This document shows, piece after piece, positions 1 through 10,151 of a stretch of 26,019 bases of DNA. The notes under the pieces were generated by a model. It was not told where the DNA came from. It saw nothing but the letters and a program-made list of their open reading frames with translations, and did not search any database. The stretch lies in contig NW_014577144.1 of assembly GCF_000485595.1 (NCBI RefSeq), forward strand, positions 555,239 through 581,257, given 5' to 3'. Numbering within the stretch: position 1 is the first letter of the stretch; every line of letters begins with the position of its first letter. The position numbers and the translations under genes were made by a program. This DNA is from Priapulus caudatus (Eukaryota > Priapulida > Priapulimorpha > Priapulimorphida > Priapulidae).

Positions 1-14
1 AGAGACAGACAAAC

Positions 15-58
<44 letters not shown>

Positions 59-270
59 AGAAAGAGAGAGAGAGAGAGAGAGAGACAGACAAACAGAGAA
101 AGAGAGAGAGAGAAAAAGAGAAAGAGAGAGAGAGAGAGAGAGAGACAGACAAACAGAGAAAGAGAGAGAGAGAAAAAGAGAAAGAGAGAGAGAGAGAGAG
201 AGAGACAGACAAACAGAGAAAGAGAGAGAGAGAAAGAGAAAGAGAAAGAGAGAGAGAGAGAGAGAGGAGG
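1..270. repeat. GA-rich satellite with a higher-order unit
   Basis: This is almost pure (GA)n. A marker segment, gacagacaaacagag, interrupts it at about 4, 84, 144 and 204, so the later units are 60 bp long and the first spacing is 80 bp. It is a tandem repeat with a higher-order period rather than a plain dinucleotide run. The array is cut by the left window edge. No coding potential. Confidence 0.95.
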
Positions 271-1940
271 GCGAGTGGCTACGGTGTAAATATTGGCAAG
301 TGCCTCGGCTCTTTTCTGAAGGTCAGCAAACCCTGAAAGCGGTAGTGAACGAACGACTCGTGCAGTCGCCCGAGGCAGCACTCTCGTGTTTAAATGCCTT
401 AAAACACGAAGGCGGGTCAAATCTTAGCCGCGAACTACCCACCGATCACACTCACCAGGGGCTGCGGGCACATAAGGTAGAACATTTCTTTCCTATGAGT
501 TTTTTTCAGGAGCTCTCCTACACTTAAGCGGTATCGGAATATTTTTTATCACCGCGGGATTTTTTTGCCCCATACAATACTTGTTTGCAATCGGTTAAAT
601 CTACGGATAGCAAACAAACCCTTGCAGTTGCACTAAGCAATTTTAATTGAGAGCCAGATAAGCTCAGTGCACAAGATATAGCACACATGGACGTGTTCAA
701 TTTCAATGATTCTCAAGGGCGATACATAAATATAGTCAGGGGTAAACACTGACAAATATCATTATTCAAATGACATTTGTCATTATTCAATATAGCCTAT
801 ATTCCAGCTCCTTCCCCTCCAGTTCCTCCCTCCTTCCACCGTTCAGTTTCCAGGACGTTCCATGCCTCTAGGAAATATCCTTTTACAATTCCAGGGCTTT
901 CCAGTTTCGCATTACGAACCCCGCTCGAGATCTCAATCATCAAACAGCAGTGTGTATAGATCAAGCGTACGAGGCCGACATAGCGAGCTGTGTGTCGGTG
1001 CTAATGGAATTGCCTAGCCGTGGACGTCGCCGTTACGTGACATAGGTCAGAGCACACCGCAACCCACGACGAACAACAGGCAGAGAGCGCTCGCTCGAAA
1101 TGCCACGTCCACTCCACGTCCACGTTGTCAAACACATCAAAGTGCAGGCCGCAGGAAAAGGTCGATTAAGGCGATGAATATCCGCGAAATCAAAGAGCGG
1201 TTGATACATTACGCGCGTACTAGTATTTGCACACGTGTAGACGCACTATAATTTACAATCTGATGTCTACAAACTGGCTGCTATACACACGCGCGCACAT
1301 ATATACAAGAAGATATCCACCACTGACCTAGATTTTCGATTGATCCTTACCTCTTACCTAAATGTTCAATACGTTAGATATCCGAGAGAAGATCATAAGT
1401 CAATATCAAAAACAAAATCAAGATCAAAGTCAAAAGCAGCAACAGCAACAACACTAACAACCACAACAACAACAATACAAACTACAACAACTATGGTGTA
1501 TAACTATACCATCTATTAGAAATCATTTACCCAGATCTCAAGAACAGCGCTGGCAGCTAATTTTCCAGCACCAACACTCATTTACCTAACAGTGGAACGT
1601 GAGTGAGTAAAGCTGACTTTGGCAAGATAGCGCGATTTCACGTGATAAAACGTGTTCTCAAACTGTGCCAACATCGCATTAGTCTGATATTAAAGTGAAC
1701 AGCAGTGCACAAGGAAAACATCGATAGAACAGAATCGGCCAGGTGGAAAAATGCCGATAAGTTAGAATCATCAACATTTTTTAACCAAGCTATGAAAGGC
1801 TGATCCAATTATTTCTGCACTTGCTTCCGCCATATTAATAAGGTCACTACAGGTCACTTTTGTCAGAATTAAGCCAGGTTTACACTATCAACTTTTTGCA
1901 CTATTTACAGAGCAATTGTTGCGAAAAGAACGCAGAGCTG
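271..1940. other. Intergenic DNA without a supported gene
   Basis: I see no supported gene here. A 75-codon open frame at 300-527 has no recognisable domain and starts at GTG. About 960-1200 is richer in CpG and contains a CRE-like ttacgtgaca, so it could be regulatory, but nothing downstream confirms this. 1436-1490 is a CAA/CAG-rich simple repeat. Confidence 0.5.
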
Positions 1941-1942
1941 TG

Positions 1943-2122
1943 TTATTACCTCCGCCCAACGGAGTTGGAGGAGGTTATGTGATCGCTCTTGTGTGTTCGC
2001 GCGATCGATATTAGCGCGTCGAGTCAGCGAGCCAGCCAGCCAGCGCAGCGAGCCAGCTCGTAACACATACATGTTACATGCTAGCGGAGGTATGCGCTCT
2101 CCGTGAGTGCCCTCTGTCTAGT
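1943..2122. mobile_element. Interspersed repeat with cggaggt-type ends (MITE-like)
   Basis: The left end reads attacctccgcc and the right end reads gcggaggtatgcgctctccg, so the ends are imperfect inverted complements. A GC-rich interior with gccagccagcc repeats lies between them. Termini of the form acctccgcc / ggcggaggt with gcgctctccg are, from memory, a frequent non-autonomous element type in marine invertebrate genomes. No transposase is present. The boundaries are approximate. Confidence 0.5.
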
Positions 2123-2449
2123 TTGCCATATATTTTACATACCGTAACAGCATGAATCCTGCGTAATTTTAAAGTTGATGTGATATGTATAATACCAAGA
2201 GATAATACCAAGAGCGTATAAAGAAGACCTTCTTCATACACTCTTGATAATACGGATAAGACGTATACTACATTTCTCTACACGTATTCAGATTTTAGAT
2301 GCATTTGAGAGGCGATTTCTTTAATAGGTCACTACAGGCCAGTGCATATATACACAGCTCACAGTTACACATTGTCAATCGGATCTCTGCGCTGATCAGT
2401 GTTCATTATCTGGGTCTCGCTGGTTCAGATTGCAGTAAAAAGACATATA

Positions 2450-2667
2450 CAGGGTTCTCCAAGCTTTTTCATTATAGCATGGCAGGTGCTGCCTTTACGG
2501 TCCTAGTTGCAAATCGCCGAAGGCGGTTTGCGTGCTAGGGGGGTCCGGGGGCTATGATATTTAGCATGGCGGCTATGATATTTAGAGTGGCAGGTGCATT
2601 TTAGGATGGCGGGGCCCGACGATAGCCTGGCGGGCCGCCAGGCTATAAGTGCTCTTGGAGAACCCTG
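2450..2667. mobile_element. Short hAT-like MITE with 14-bp perfect TIRs
   Basis: Perfect 14-bp terminal inverted repeats, cagggttctccaag at 2450-2463 and cttggagaaccctg at 2654-2667, bound a 218-bp element. The interior contains ggcgatt/ggcggtt-type small palindromes and a GGC-rich segment. TIRs beginning CAGGG are typical of hAT elements. The flanks are AT-rich (acatata on the left, atatata on the right), so the target duplication cannot be read unambiguously. The element is non-coding and therefore non-autonomous. Confidence 0.75.
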
Positions 2668-3149
2668 ATATATATAATGATATATTATCAGATGATTCGC
2701 ATCGGCCCCCCAAGGCAATCGTTAGGGCAGTTATTGCTGTGTCCTCTGTGTTAATAACTTATGACGGTAAACAGATGCGTACTCTTTGGATAGGAAGCAG
2801 TGAAAAACCGAAATACACCAAGCACGTTTAAACGAAACAATGTAATTATGAAATTGTTACACTGAAGCAAGTTCTATTCTATTCTATTCTCATTCTTCAT
2901 TTCTCATTCTTCTATCATTGGGTGAGGTCCCTGTTCTAGAGTCGACGTTCTCACCCATTTCAGCTCTTGGCCATAATTACACATAATTGACCTCTTTGCT
3001 GACACGATGGATTTATGACCTCATTTGTTCATCTGTGTCCCTCCCTTGTTACTAAAGACATTTGCTAAAATCTGCCAAAACTAACCAACTGAACAAATCG
3101 AAATCATGCCAAAAAACCAAGGACGAAATGTTTTGTTAGGTGGCCTGTG

Positions 3150-3480
3150 CAAATAACACTGCATGCACTCTGATGCAGTGACACACTGACACCCTGAAAG
3201 TGTGACGTCTTGACTCTGTGACACTCTGACGGTGTTGACATCCTGACTCAGTGTCACCCTGTAGCATGACATGTTGGTATAAATGTCACACCCTGACTCT
3301 GTGACATCTTGACACTATAATGATGTAACACTGACTCCGTCACGTGACATCCTAGCACTCTGACGGTATGACAATCAGACTATGTGACATCTGTCGGTGT
3401 GACACTTCCGAGTCTGTGACACAGTGAAACTATGACTCTGACGGTGTGGCACGCTGACTCAATGACACCATTCTCTTGAC
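3150..3480. repeat. Irregular tgacactctgac-type tandem repeat
   Basis: Short motifs such as tgacactctgac, tgacatcttgac and actctgacggtgt recur at irregular spacing across about 330 bp. It reads as a degenerate minisatellite with unit length around 10-20 bp. No gene is visible in it. Confidence 0.6.
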
Positions 3481-3850
3481 ATCTATCATAAGCTGTAAGA
3501 TTTCTCTGTGTATGACAAAGTCTTACACTGTATATGTCGTTATGAACGAATCGATGCATATTTGCCGGTGGATCAAAACCCTATAACTTGACCACCATTA
3601 CAGGCCCTAGTCTAGAAGACATGTCCCACAATCTATATATATAAAGTTGTTCAGCCGAATTAGTTCGTACTCGCATAACTAGAGAACTCCACAGCCTAGA
3701 GGAAAACTAAAGACATTTTCAGAATCAGCACGTCTGGGAGGGAGGTGGTTCTGGCTGAAACAAAAATTTAAAAAAGTTAAAAAGTTAAAAATGCATAAAA
3801 ATTCTATTCATCAATAGATGGCGGTGCGTACAGATTAACATCACGTCCGT

Positions 3851-4165
3851 GTGAATCCATGGTATACTCTTAACGGCCCAGCGGCGCTAATCGGCATTAG
3901 AACATCCGTCTCCTCACGAATTCGCGGTTTTGAGTCCAAGCTGGGAAACTTATTACAGCCGGGGGGGGGGGGGGGGATTACGCCCATGTGCGTTCTCACT
4001 ACAAATAATAGGCCCCTAATGTGCGAACTGGACATTGGAAAACCCTACGCGCACTATTGCATACACAATGGAAAATTATCCGCACCGCCTATTTGCAGTA
4101 CAACAATAGAAAATATCCCTACCCCTTTTGCGAGGTCTTGCTCACTTGCTCCTCGTGATGACTGA
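3851..4165 (+). mobile_element. Probable tRNA-derived SINE
   Basis: An A-box-like ggcccagcgg lies at about 3874-3883. A B-box-like ggttttgagtcc follows at 3926-3937, so the two RNA polymerase III promoter boxes are about 50 bp apart, as in a tRNA. A run of 16 G lies at 3961-3976. The remaining sequence is GC-neutral and unlike its surroundings. The 3' end is uncertain, and I cannot assign a SINE family. A 104-codon open frame overlaps it but shows no domain. Confidence 0.45.
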
Positions 4166-4199
4166 ATGATTGTTGTAGCGGGTTTTAAGTTTCGTGTGC

Positions 4200-4560
4200 T
4201 AGCGGGGCCGCGAGCGCGTTCGGGGCCTTGGGCGGGGTAGCTATGTGGTTGCGTGCATAAGGGACCCGTGAAGGGGGGCCTAGTCTGCGGGCGCGGTGCT
4301 TGACTTGAACGATGCCCGAGGGCTTTCTTGCGGGATATAGCTTTGTAAAGGGGGAGCCTATTTGCTTCCCCTCAACGGGCCCCGCTTTAGAGTTAAAAAC
4401 GCGGCCCGGGACTTATTTTTCGCCGCTTTTTCCTTTTTTTCGCCCTTTTACCAGGACCTTTAGGGTTTTTTTTTATTCTTGTTTGCTTTACCTCTTTAGT
4501 ATGTATTATTTTTAATTTTTTTATATTTAATGTCTTTTATCTTTTGATTTCTTATTATTT
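4200..4560. other. GC-rich then T-rich non-coding stretch
   Basis: 4195-4420 is G/C-rich with runs of G (ggggcc, ggggggcc). It then passes into a T-rich tail from about 4416 to 4560. The shape resembles a retroposed or pseudogenised transcript followed by low-complexity sequence, but no open frame with a recognisable product is present. Confidence 0.3.
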
Positions 4561-4569
4561 TTTACTGTT

Positions 4570-4740
4570 TGGGATGGGAAGGGATGGGACAGCATGCGAT
4601 GGCATGGGATGGGATGGGATGGGTTGCAGTGCGATGGGATAGCATGGCGTGGCATGGCATGGGATGGCATGAGATGGGATGGGATGGGATATATATGGGA
4701 TGGGATGCGGTGCGATGCGATGGCATGGATTGATGCATGG
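4570..4740. repeat. Degenerate gggat/ggcat pentanucleotide array
   Basis: gatgggatgggatggg-type units dominate, with point variants such as ggcatg and gcgatg. The 86-codon minus-strand open frame through it (His/Pro/Ser-rich) is a product of the repeat and is not a gene. Confidence 0.85.
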
Positions 4741-5076
4741 ATAGATACAGATAGTTAGATTTTTTTGGGCATTTTCCTTTCAACCAAGCGGTCACCAACT
4801 GATCGAGTAACGCCAATGGCAATGATTTCCCCGGGCAACGCCGGGTATCCCGCTAGTACAATATACAGTAGCAATGGGCCATGTCTTCTACTAGACTAGC
4901 TCCCATCCGAATTGAACACTGTACTGTACTCTGTAGTCTGCATTGTTCGTACGCATGATTAAAGCAAGTTATTCCTTATTTGCATATCATTTTATTACGT
5001 AATATGATACTCGTGATTATGATCCAGTCGGCACTTAATCGGTACGATTACTGGACCGATTAGTTAGATTACTCAC

Positions 5077-5268
5077 CTGTAACCGTGAGTTACGAGTTCT
5101 GTCTTGTCTCTTCCTGGTCTTTTTCTCGTTGTCGTCGACATAGTCGAAACTGGGCGGCTGTACGGAAGACTTGAACCCGAACGCGAAAACGAGTAACGCA
5201 CAGATGATGACACCAAAGACCGGCAGAGCAAACTGCGGGTTAACGACCTCGCCGAGTTCAATTGTCAT
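5077..5268 (-). CDS. First coding exon of a small single-pass membrane protein (partial, unrecognised)
   Basis: The minus-strand ATG at 5268 opens 64 codons that end exactly at a strong donor, ttacag|gtgagt, with intron phase 0. The peptide has a short acidic N-terminus (MTIELGEV), one hydrophobic segment at about residues 13-31 (ALPVFGVIICALLVFAFGF), then a hydrophilic stretch with an acidic patch (DYVDDNE) and a strongly basic tail (KKTRKRQDRTRNSR). This predicts a single-pass protein with a basic cytosolic side after the membrane segment. The overall plan resembles ER-anchored proteins with charged cytosolic domains, but I do not recognise a family. The following exons would lie below 5077 and were not found, so the gene is partial or its next intron is long. 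It points away from the DUF389 gene, with about 580 bp between the two starts. Confidence 0.6.
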
Positions 5269-5850
5269 CGCAAAATTCTATTGGAAAATGGATTTCTACA
5301 AACAGCTGTTTTCCCTTTTCTTCCACGGCATCTAGTGGAACGCAGCGACGACGGATTCGCGAACTCGTTGATGCTACGAACTTATTATATTATATTTAGT
5401 AATTTTACACAGTCAGTATAATATGTATTTATAGAATTTAGTACTCTTATTTAATCAGTGATTATTAGACTGATGTCTGCTGTTTCACTTTTATTTATTT
5501 TTAATTATTTTTACCTGCACTGGTCCGCAGAAAAACCACGGCGCTGCGATCCGTTATCAAATTTGTTGACAGGCGGGAATCTGTGATTATCTTACGAACG
5601 GAAATAGCCTACGCATTCCCATGTTACGCACACTTGTATAAAGAAACATAAACATAGTTGAGAAAACATTTATGAGTTAAATCTACATAATCAAATATAA
5701 ACGGTAGGCCCCATAGAATACTAGGCCCAGGATAAGCAGATAAAAAAGTACGGGTATCCAAATTTTCCTACCTCCCCCTACACTCGCATTTCGTAATGCA
5801 GACCACTTTAGTGGACTGCCCGACTCGACACCAGTCTTGATCAAGAGTAA
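5269..5850. promoter_or_regulatory. Intergenic region between two divergent genes
   Basis: This is the gap between the minus-strand ATG at 5268 and the proposed plus-strand start at 5851. Near the minus gene it contains a short palindrome-like ccacggcatctagtgg (5322-5337). A shared promoter is inferred from the head-to-head arrangement only. I see no TATA box that clearly belongs to either start. Confidence 0.35.
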
Positions 5851-8800
5851 ATGGCAGGATTTCTGTTTATTCTTTATATTCCTATACCTGATAACGAGTC
5901 AGAGATATACAGCAGCTTTGCTGCAGGCTTAGATGACACCATATCAAAGAAACCACAGCCGCGCTTACGTAAAAGGAAATCCAGTATCAGCTCAACTTTC
6001 AGAAGTAGTAACAGTATCTCTAGCAATGCATCTGCAGGTGAGAAATGTTCCAGTGCTAATAGAACAGTAAGGTAATCGTCAAACGTAACGCCAGCCATGA
6101 GAATATCTGCTAAGGAACTATGCACACTACCAGAACAGAAACAGTTGAGAACTAATCTTGTATACTTACATTAATATAGTGATAAACAGATGACATGGGA
6201 TAACATCAAGTGTCTCTTGTAGGAAAACAAGAAGCTAATCGACGACCGGAGCGCTCACGCACCAGGCGCCCGTCCGGAAAGAAGGACGTGACACATCACC
6301 AGGGGGAGCTTACTTCCACGAACCCTGACGAGCCAGCCACACCGGCGCCATCTGTGATATGCACCGACGCAGTCGATGCACCGCCGATCGTCACGCCAGG
6401 GGGAGCCCGCGGCGACGACTCGCCTGCGAGAAAACACAGCCAGGTGGCGCTGGCGAAGAGCGCTGAGGACGCCAGCGACTCCGCGGTGTCCGCGGGCACG
6501 CTCGACCGCGATTCGAAGAACGGCGCCTCCGGGTACGATTCTGACTCGGAATCTGGAAGCGCCGCCAACGACGACGTCTACCTACTGTCGACGGATGCGG
6601 AGAATAGAGAGGACGTCGCCGCCGGCGACGCCGCAGATGCAGCGGCGGCCGCTCCCTCGTCGCCTGGGTCGCCCAAGCTCGTGGACTTCTTGGAAAATGT
6701 TCCGCTAGCGCATGTAAGCTGCCTTGTATCGCGAGTGTTTCTTTGCCGTACGATCGACCTTGATCGATTGATCACTTGATTGATTGGTCTGTCGACGTCG
6801 CTGTATGTTGTTTTAAAAACGATGCTTAGCGAGAAAGTGCCGCAGAGTTTAACCGGCCCAGCAACGATATCCGAGGAGGGTGTGGTTATTTATCTCGGTA
6901 CAATAGATCAGTTCATAAAACTTTACACAACTACAGCGGTTAATTGTATCATATTTGACAGTGCGAGTTCGGGCAGTTGTAATTCTTGTCTTTTTCTAAT
7001 CTAGAATCGATGGCAGATACTTCTAGTGCACACTGTGATGTAGTCCTAGTGTGATCTTTCTTGCAGGTGTTAAAGCAGGCAATGGGTGCTTTCAAAATAA
7101 CCAATGACACCTGGATGAAGGTCAGATGTGGGAAAATTTACCAGGTAAACAAAACGTCGAGTGTTTGCGATGCTGTTTCGTGCAATCATCTATGGCTGTA
7201 CATGTTCTGTTGCGATCATCGCTCATTTGTTAGCTCTAGGAGTTTCCACCCTTGCCATTCCAGGTGACGTTTGCTGTAAAGACGGTTGAACACTGTGAAG
7301 AGCTACTCAACAAACTCACCGGGTTGGGCGTGGGGAGGACGGACGACTCGTCGATGTGGTGAGTACGACCTACGACCTACGCACGTGGCTCAAAGAGGAA
7401 ATGCGGTAAAAATCCACAAATTTCGTGCCTCGAATTCGGATCGTTGTTTTTAACAACTTTTTGTGGTAAAAGAAGACGACGGCGTTTAACAGTAAAAAGC
7501 ATTTATCAGTGTGCGCGTGTGCGTTTGCCTGCCGGTAATACGGCACAACAGCGACTGATATCAGAGCGTTAATTGGAATGTGTGTGCACTTCCATTGCAG
7601 CGTCATACCGCTGGGAGTCAGCTACGGCCTGAGCGAGGTCACGAGCGCGACGGAGGAAGAGGAGAGCCAGCCGAACCAGCAGAACTTTGCCGCCGAAAAA
7701 CCGTGAGCCTTAGAAATAAATCCATGGAATTTCGCGCAGTGAGTCGTACGAATCGCGTCGCGAGAGAAGCGTCGTTGAGATTCGGTTGGCATCAGTAATC
7801 GCTCTATTTATTATAGCTTTCTGACTGATCACCATGCAGTCGAGACTTTGTCATCCGTCTCTCGTCTGCGGCAGGGTAAAAAATACACGGGAGCGATGAG
7901 CGATTCACTCTTCAAACCTCCGAAATCGCTCCCGTGAGGCTCAAAATAGCTCCCGTAAAATTTTAAAAGAGAGCTATTTTTTCCACAGACTTGAAAAAGA
8001 GCTCTCGTGAAAAAAAAAGTAATTTTTTCCCTGGTCTGCGCCATTTAGTACATGGGTTGTTGAAGTTCGTGCGGCAACCGATGACCTTGCGTGACCTTAC
8101 GTTGGGTGGTGTTCGGCTTTCTGTTGCAGGGACGACAGCGAGAATATCTCGCGGACGAAGCTGTTCATGAAATCGATCAAGTCCCGGTTGACGGTCGCTC
8201 AGGTAACGTGAAACCTCCCGCGTGCTCTCTGCATCATGCATTCTTAACCACCTGAATTCTCGAGACTCGCTCGTGCAAACGCGCGCTTGTGTCTCGTTGA
8301 TCATCCTCGCGCTCGCCATGCCTTAACGCCCTCAGAGGGCGTCGCCGCGACGACGTATCCCGAGCGAGAGATTGATTTAACGTCGGGGTGTTTCGTCGGT
8401 GATTTTCAGGTTGTCGAGAGCGTGAAGGCGCAGACCGTCATGTCGTTCGACTTCATCATGCTGACCGTCCTCGCCAGGTAGCACCACGCGCCGCGTCATG
8501 CTGATCGGCGTCTGACGAACGTTACCTTCCGTTCCGTTACATGTCTCGTGATAAAAAAAGACGGAATGACGCATTCCATCGCTGTAACAATTACAGATAT
8601 GTTTTAATCGAAATTGAGAAATGTTTTTGCGTAAGAATTAATTCCTAAGCATGTCAGTTGTGCATGTGCGAATCCGTTAATACCCCGGAAGATACGCTGC
8701 CATACCAAATGTATCACGGACAAAAAATTTTGCATAGGAATCGGTCCCTGTTACGGTAACACACGTGTATGTGGCACACCAAGTCCAGCGCACGAGTACG

Positions 8801-10115
8801 AAACTATGAACCCAACGTCAAGTGCTGTGAATCGGGAGCTCTGTTGTAATGCTGCGCGGATCCGCGGTTCCGACTGCATGTGGTGCGCCGTCTGACGTCT
8901 GCTGTGTTTGTTTCTCTGCAGCATTATCGCAGCGATGGGACTGTGTGAGGACAGCTCGGTCGTGCTCGTTGCAAGCATGTTAATCTCACCACTCATGGTA
9001 ATTTACCGGTGATTCATCATTTCCTAATCATAATAATAATAACAACAACTACAATAATAATAATAATAATAATAATGATGATGATGTCAATGAAGATAAT
9101 AATAATGATAATATATTCCGATGTAAATAGTACGTGTGTATAGTGTAATACGTGTACGTGCATATGTACACAGTACATGCGTAGTGTAATGTGTGTACTC
9201 CCTCCCCTTCCTCGCGTCCCTCCCCCCCCTCGCATCCCTCCCCCCTCCTTGCGTCCCTCCCCCCTCCACACATCTCTCCCCCTCCACGCGTCCCTCCTTC
9301 TCCTCACAGCTGATGACTGCATGTGGTTCTCTCTCCTCTGCGGCAGGGACCGATCCTCGGCGGCACGTTTGGCACCGTCATCAAGGACACAAAGCTGCGC
9401 AATGCCAGCATCATCACCGAGCTCGTCGGCATCGCCATCTGCATCATCACCGGTGAGCTGTCACCCCGGCAACCTCGCTCCCGGTCGTGGCAGTCGCCTT
9501 ACTGGCCACGGCAATGGCTTTCGGGTCGCAGCAACGACTTTCGCGACATGGCAACTGCTTTCTGGTCGTGGCAACTGCTTTCTGGCAATGGCAACTGCTT
9601 TCTGGTCATGGCAACTGCCTCCAAGTCATGGCAACCATCTTCTGTTTATGGCAACTGCCTCCAAGTCATGGCAACTAAGTTCTGTTTGTGGTATCTGCCT
9701 CCCAGCCACAAGGTAGATCTACCAAATGGCTAGTGGTGGAGGCAGAGGACAGAGCAGAGGCACGGAATGGAGGCAGAGGGCATATGGTTCAGGGGTTGTG
9801 AGGTGTTATGTACGCCTCTATCTTTTTAATTACAATACCTTAATTACATTAGCTATTAAAAACTGTTAAGTCTGGTGGATTTTGGAAATGCATGGGTTAC
9901 TTTATGTACATTCCTTTCTTTTTAATAAATAATTTGAGTATGACTGCGACTTATTCATCTTTGCAGGTTTTATTTTTGCACTCATGGTCAGTGGACTCAG
10001 TGACAGCTGGGGTTCGGGGTACTGGCCAACATATGAAATGAAAAGCAGGTATCTAAATTGATATACATAGATGTTTGCATGTTTAGCATTGCAATAATAT
10101 TTGTATTACCATGCA

Positions 10116-10151
<36 letters not shown>

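Noticed and set aside
300-527. 75-codon frame next to the GA satellite
   Set aside because: It starts at GTG, has no recognisable domain and no matching exon nearby. Kept only as intergenic DNA.
2649-2831. 60-codon plus frame ending KPKYTKHV
   Set aside because: It begins inside the MITE end, has no splice support and no recognisable family.
4562-4822. 86-codon His/Pro-rich minus-strand frame
   Set aside because: Produced by the gggat array; no splice or start support.
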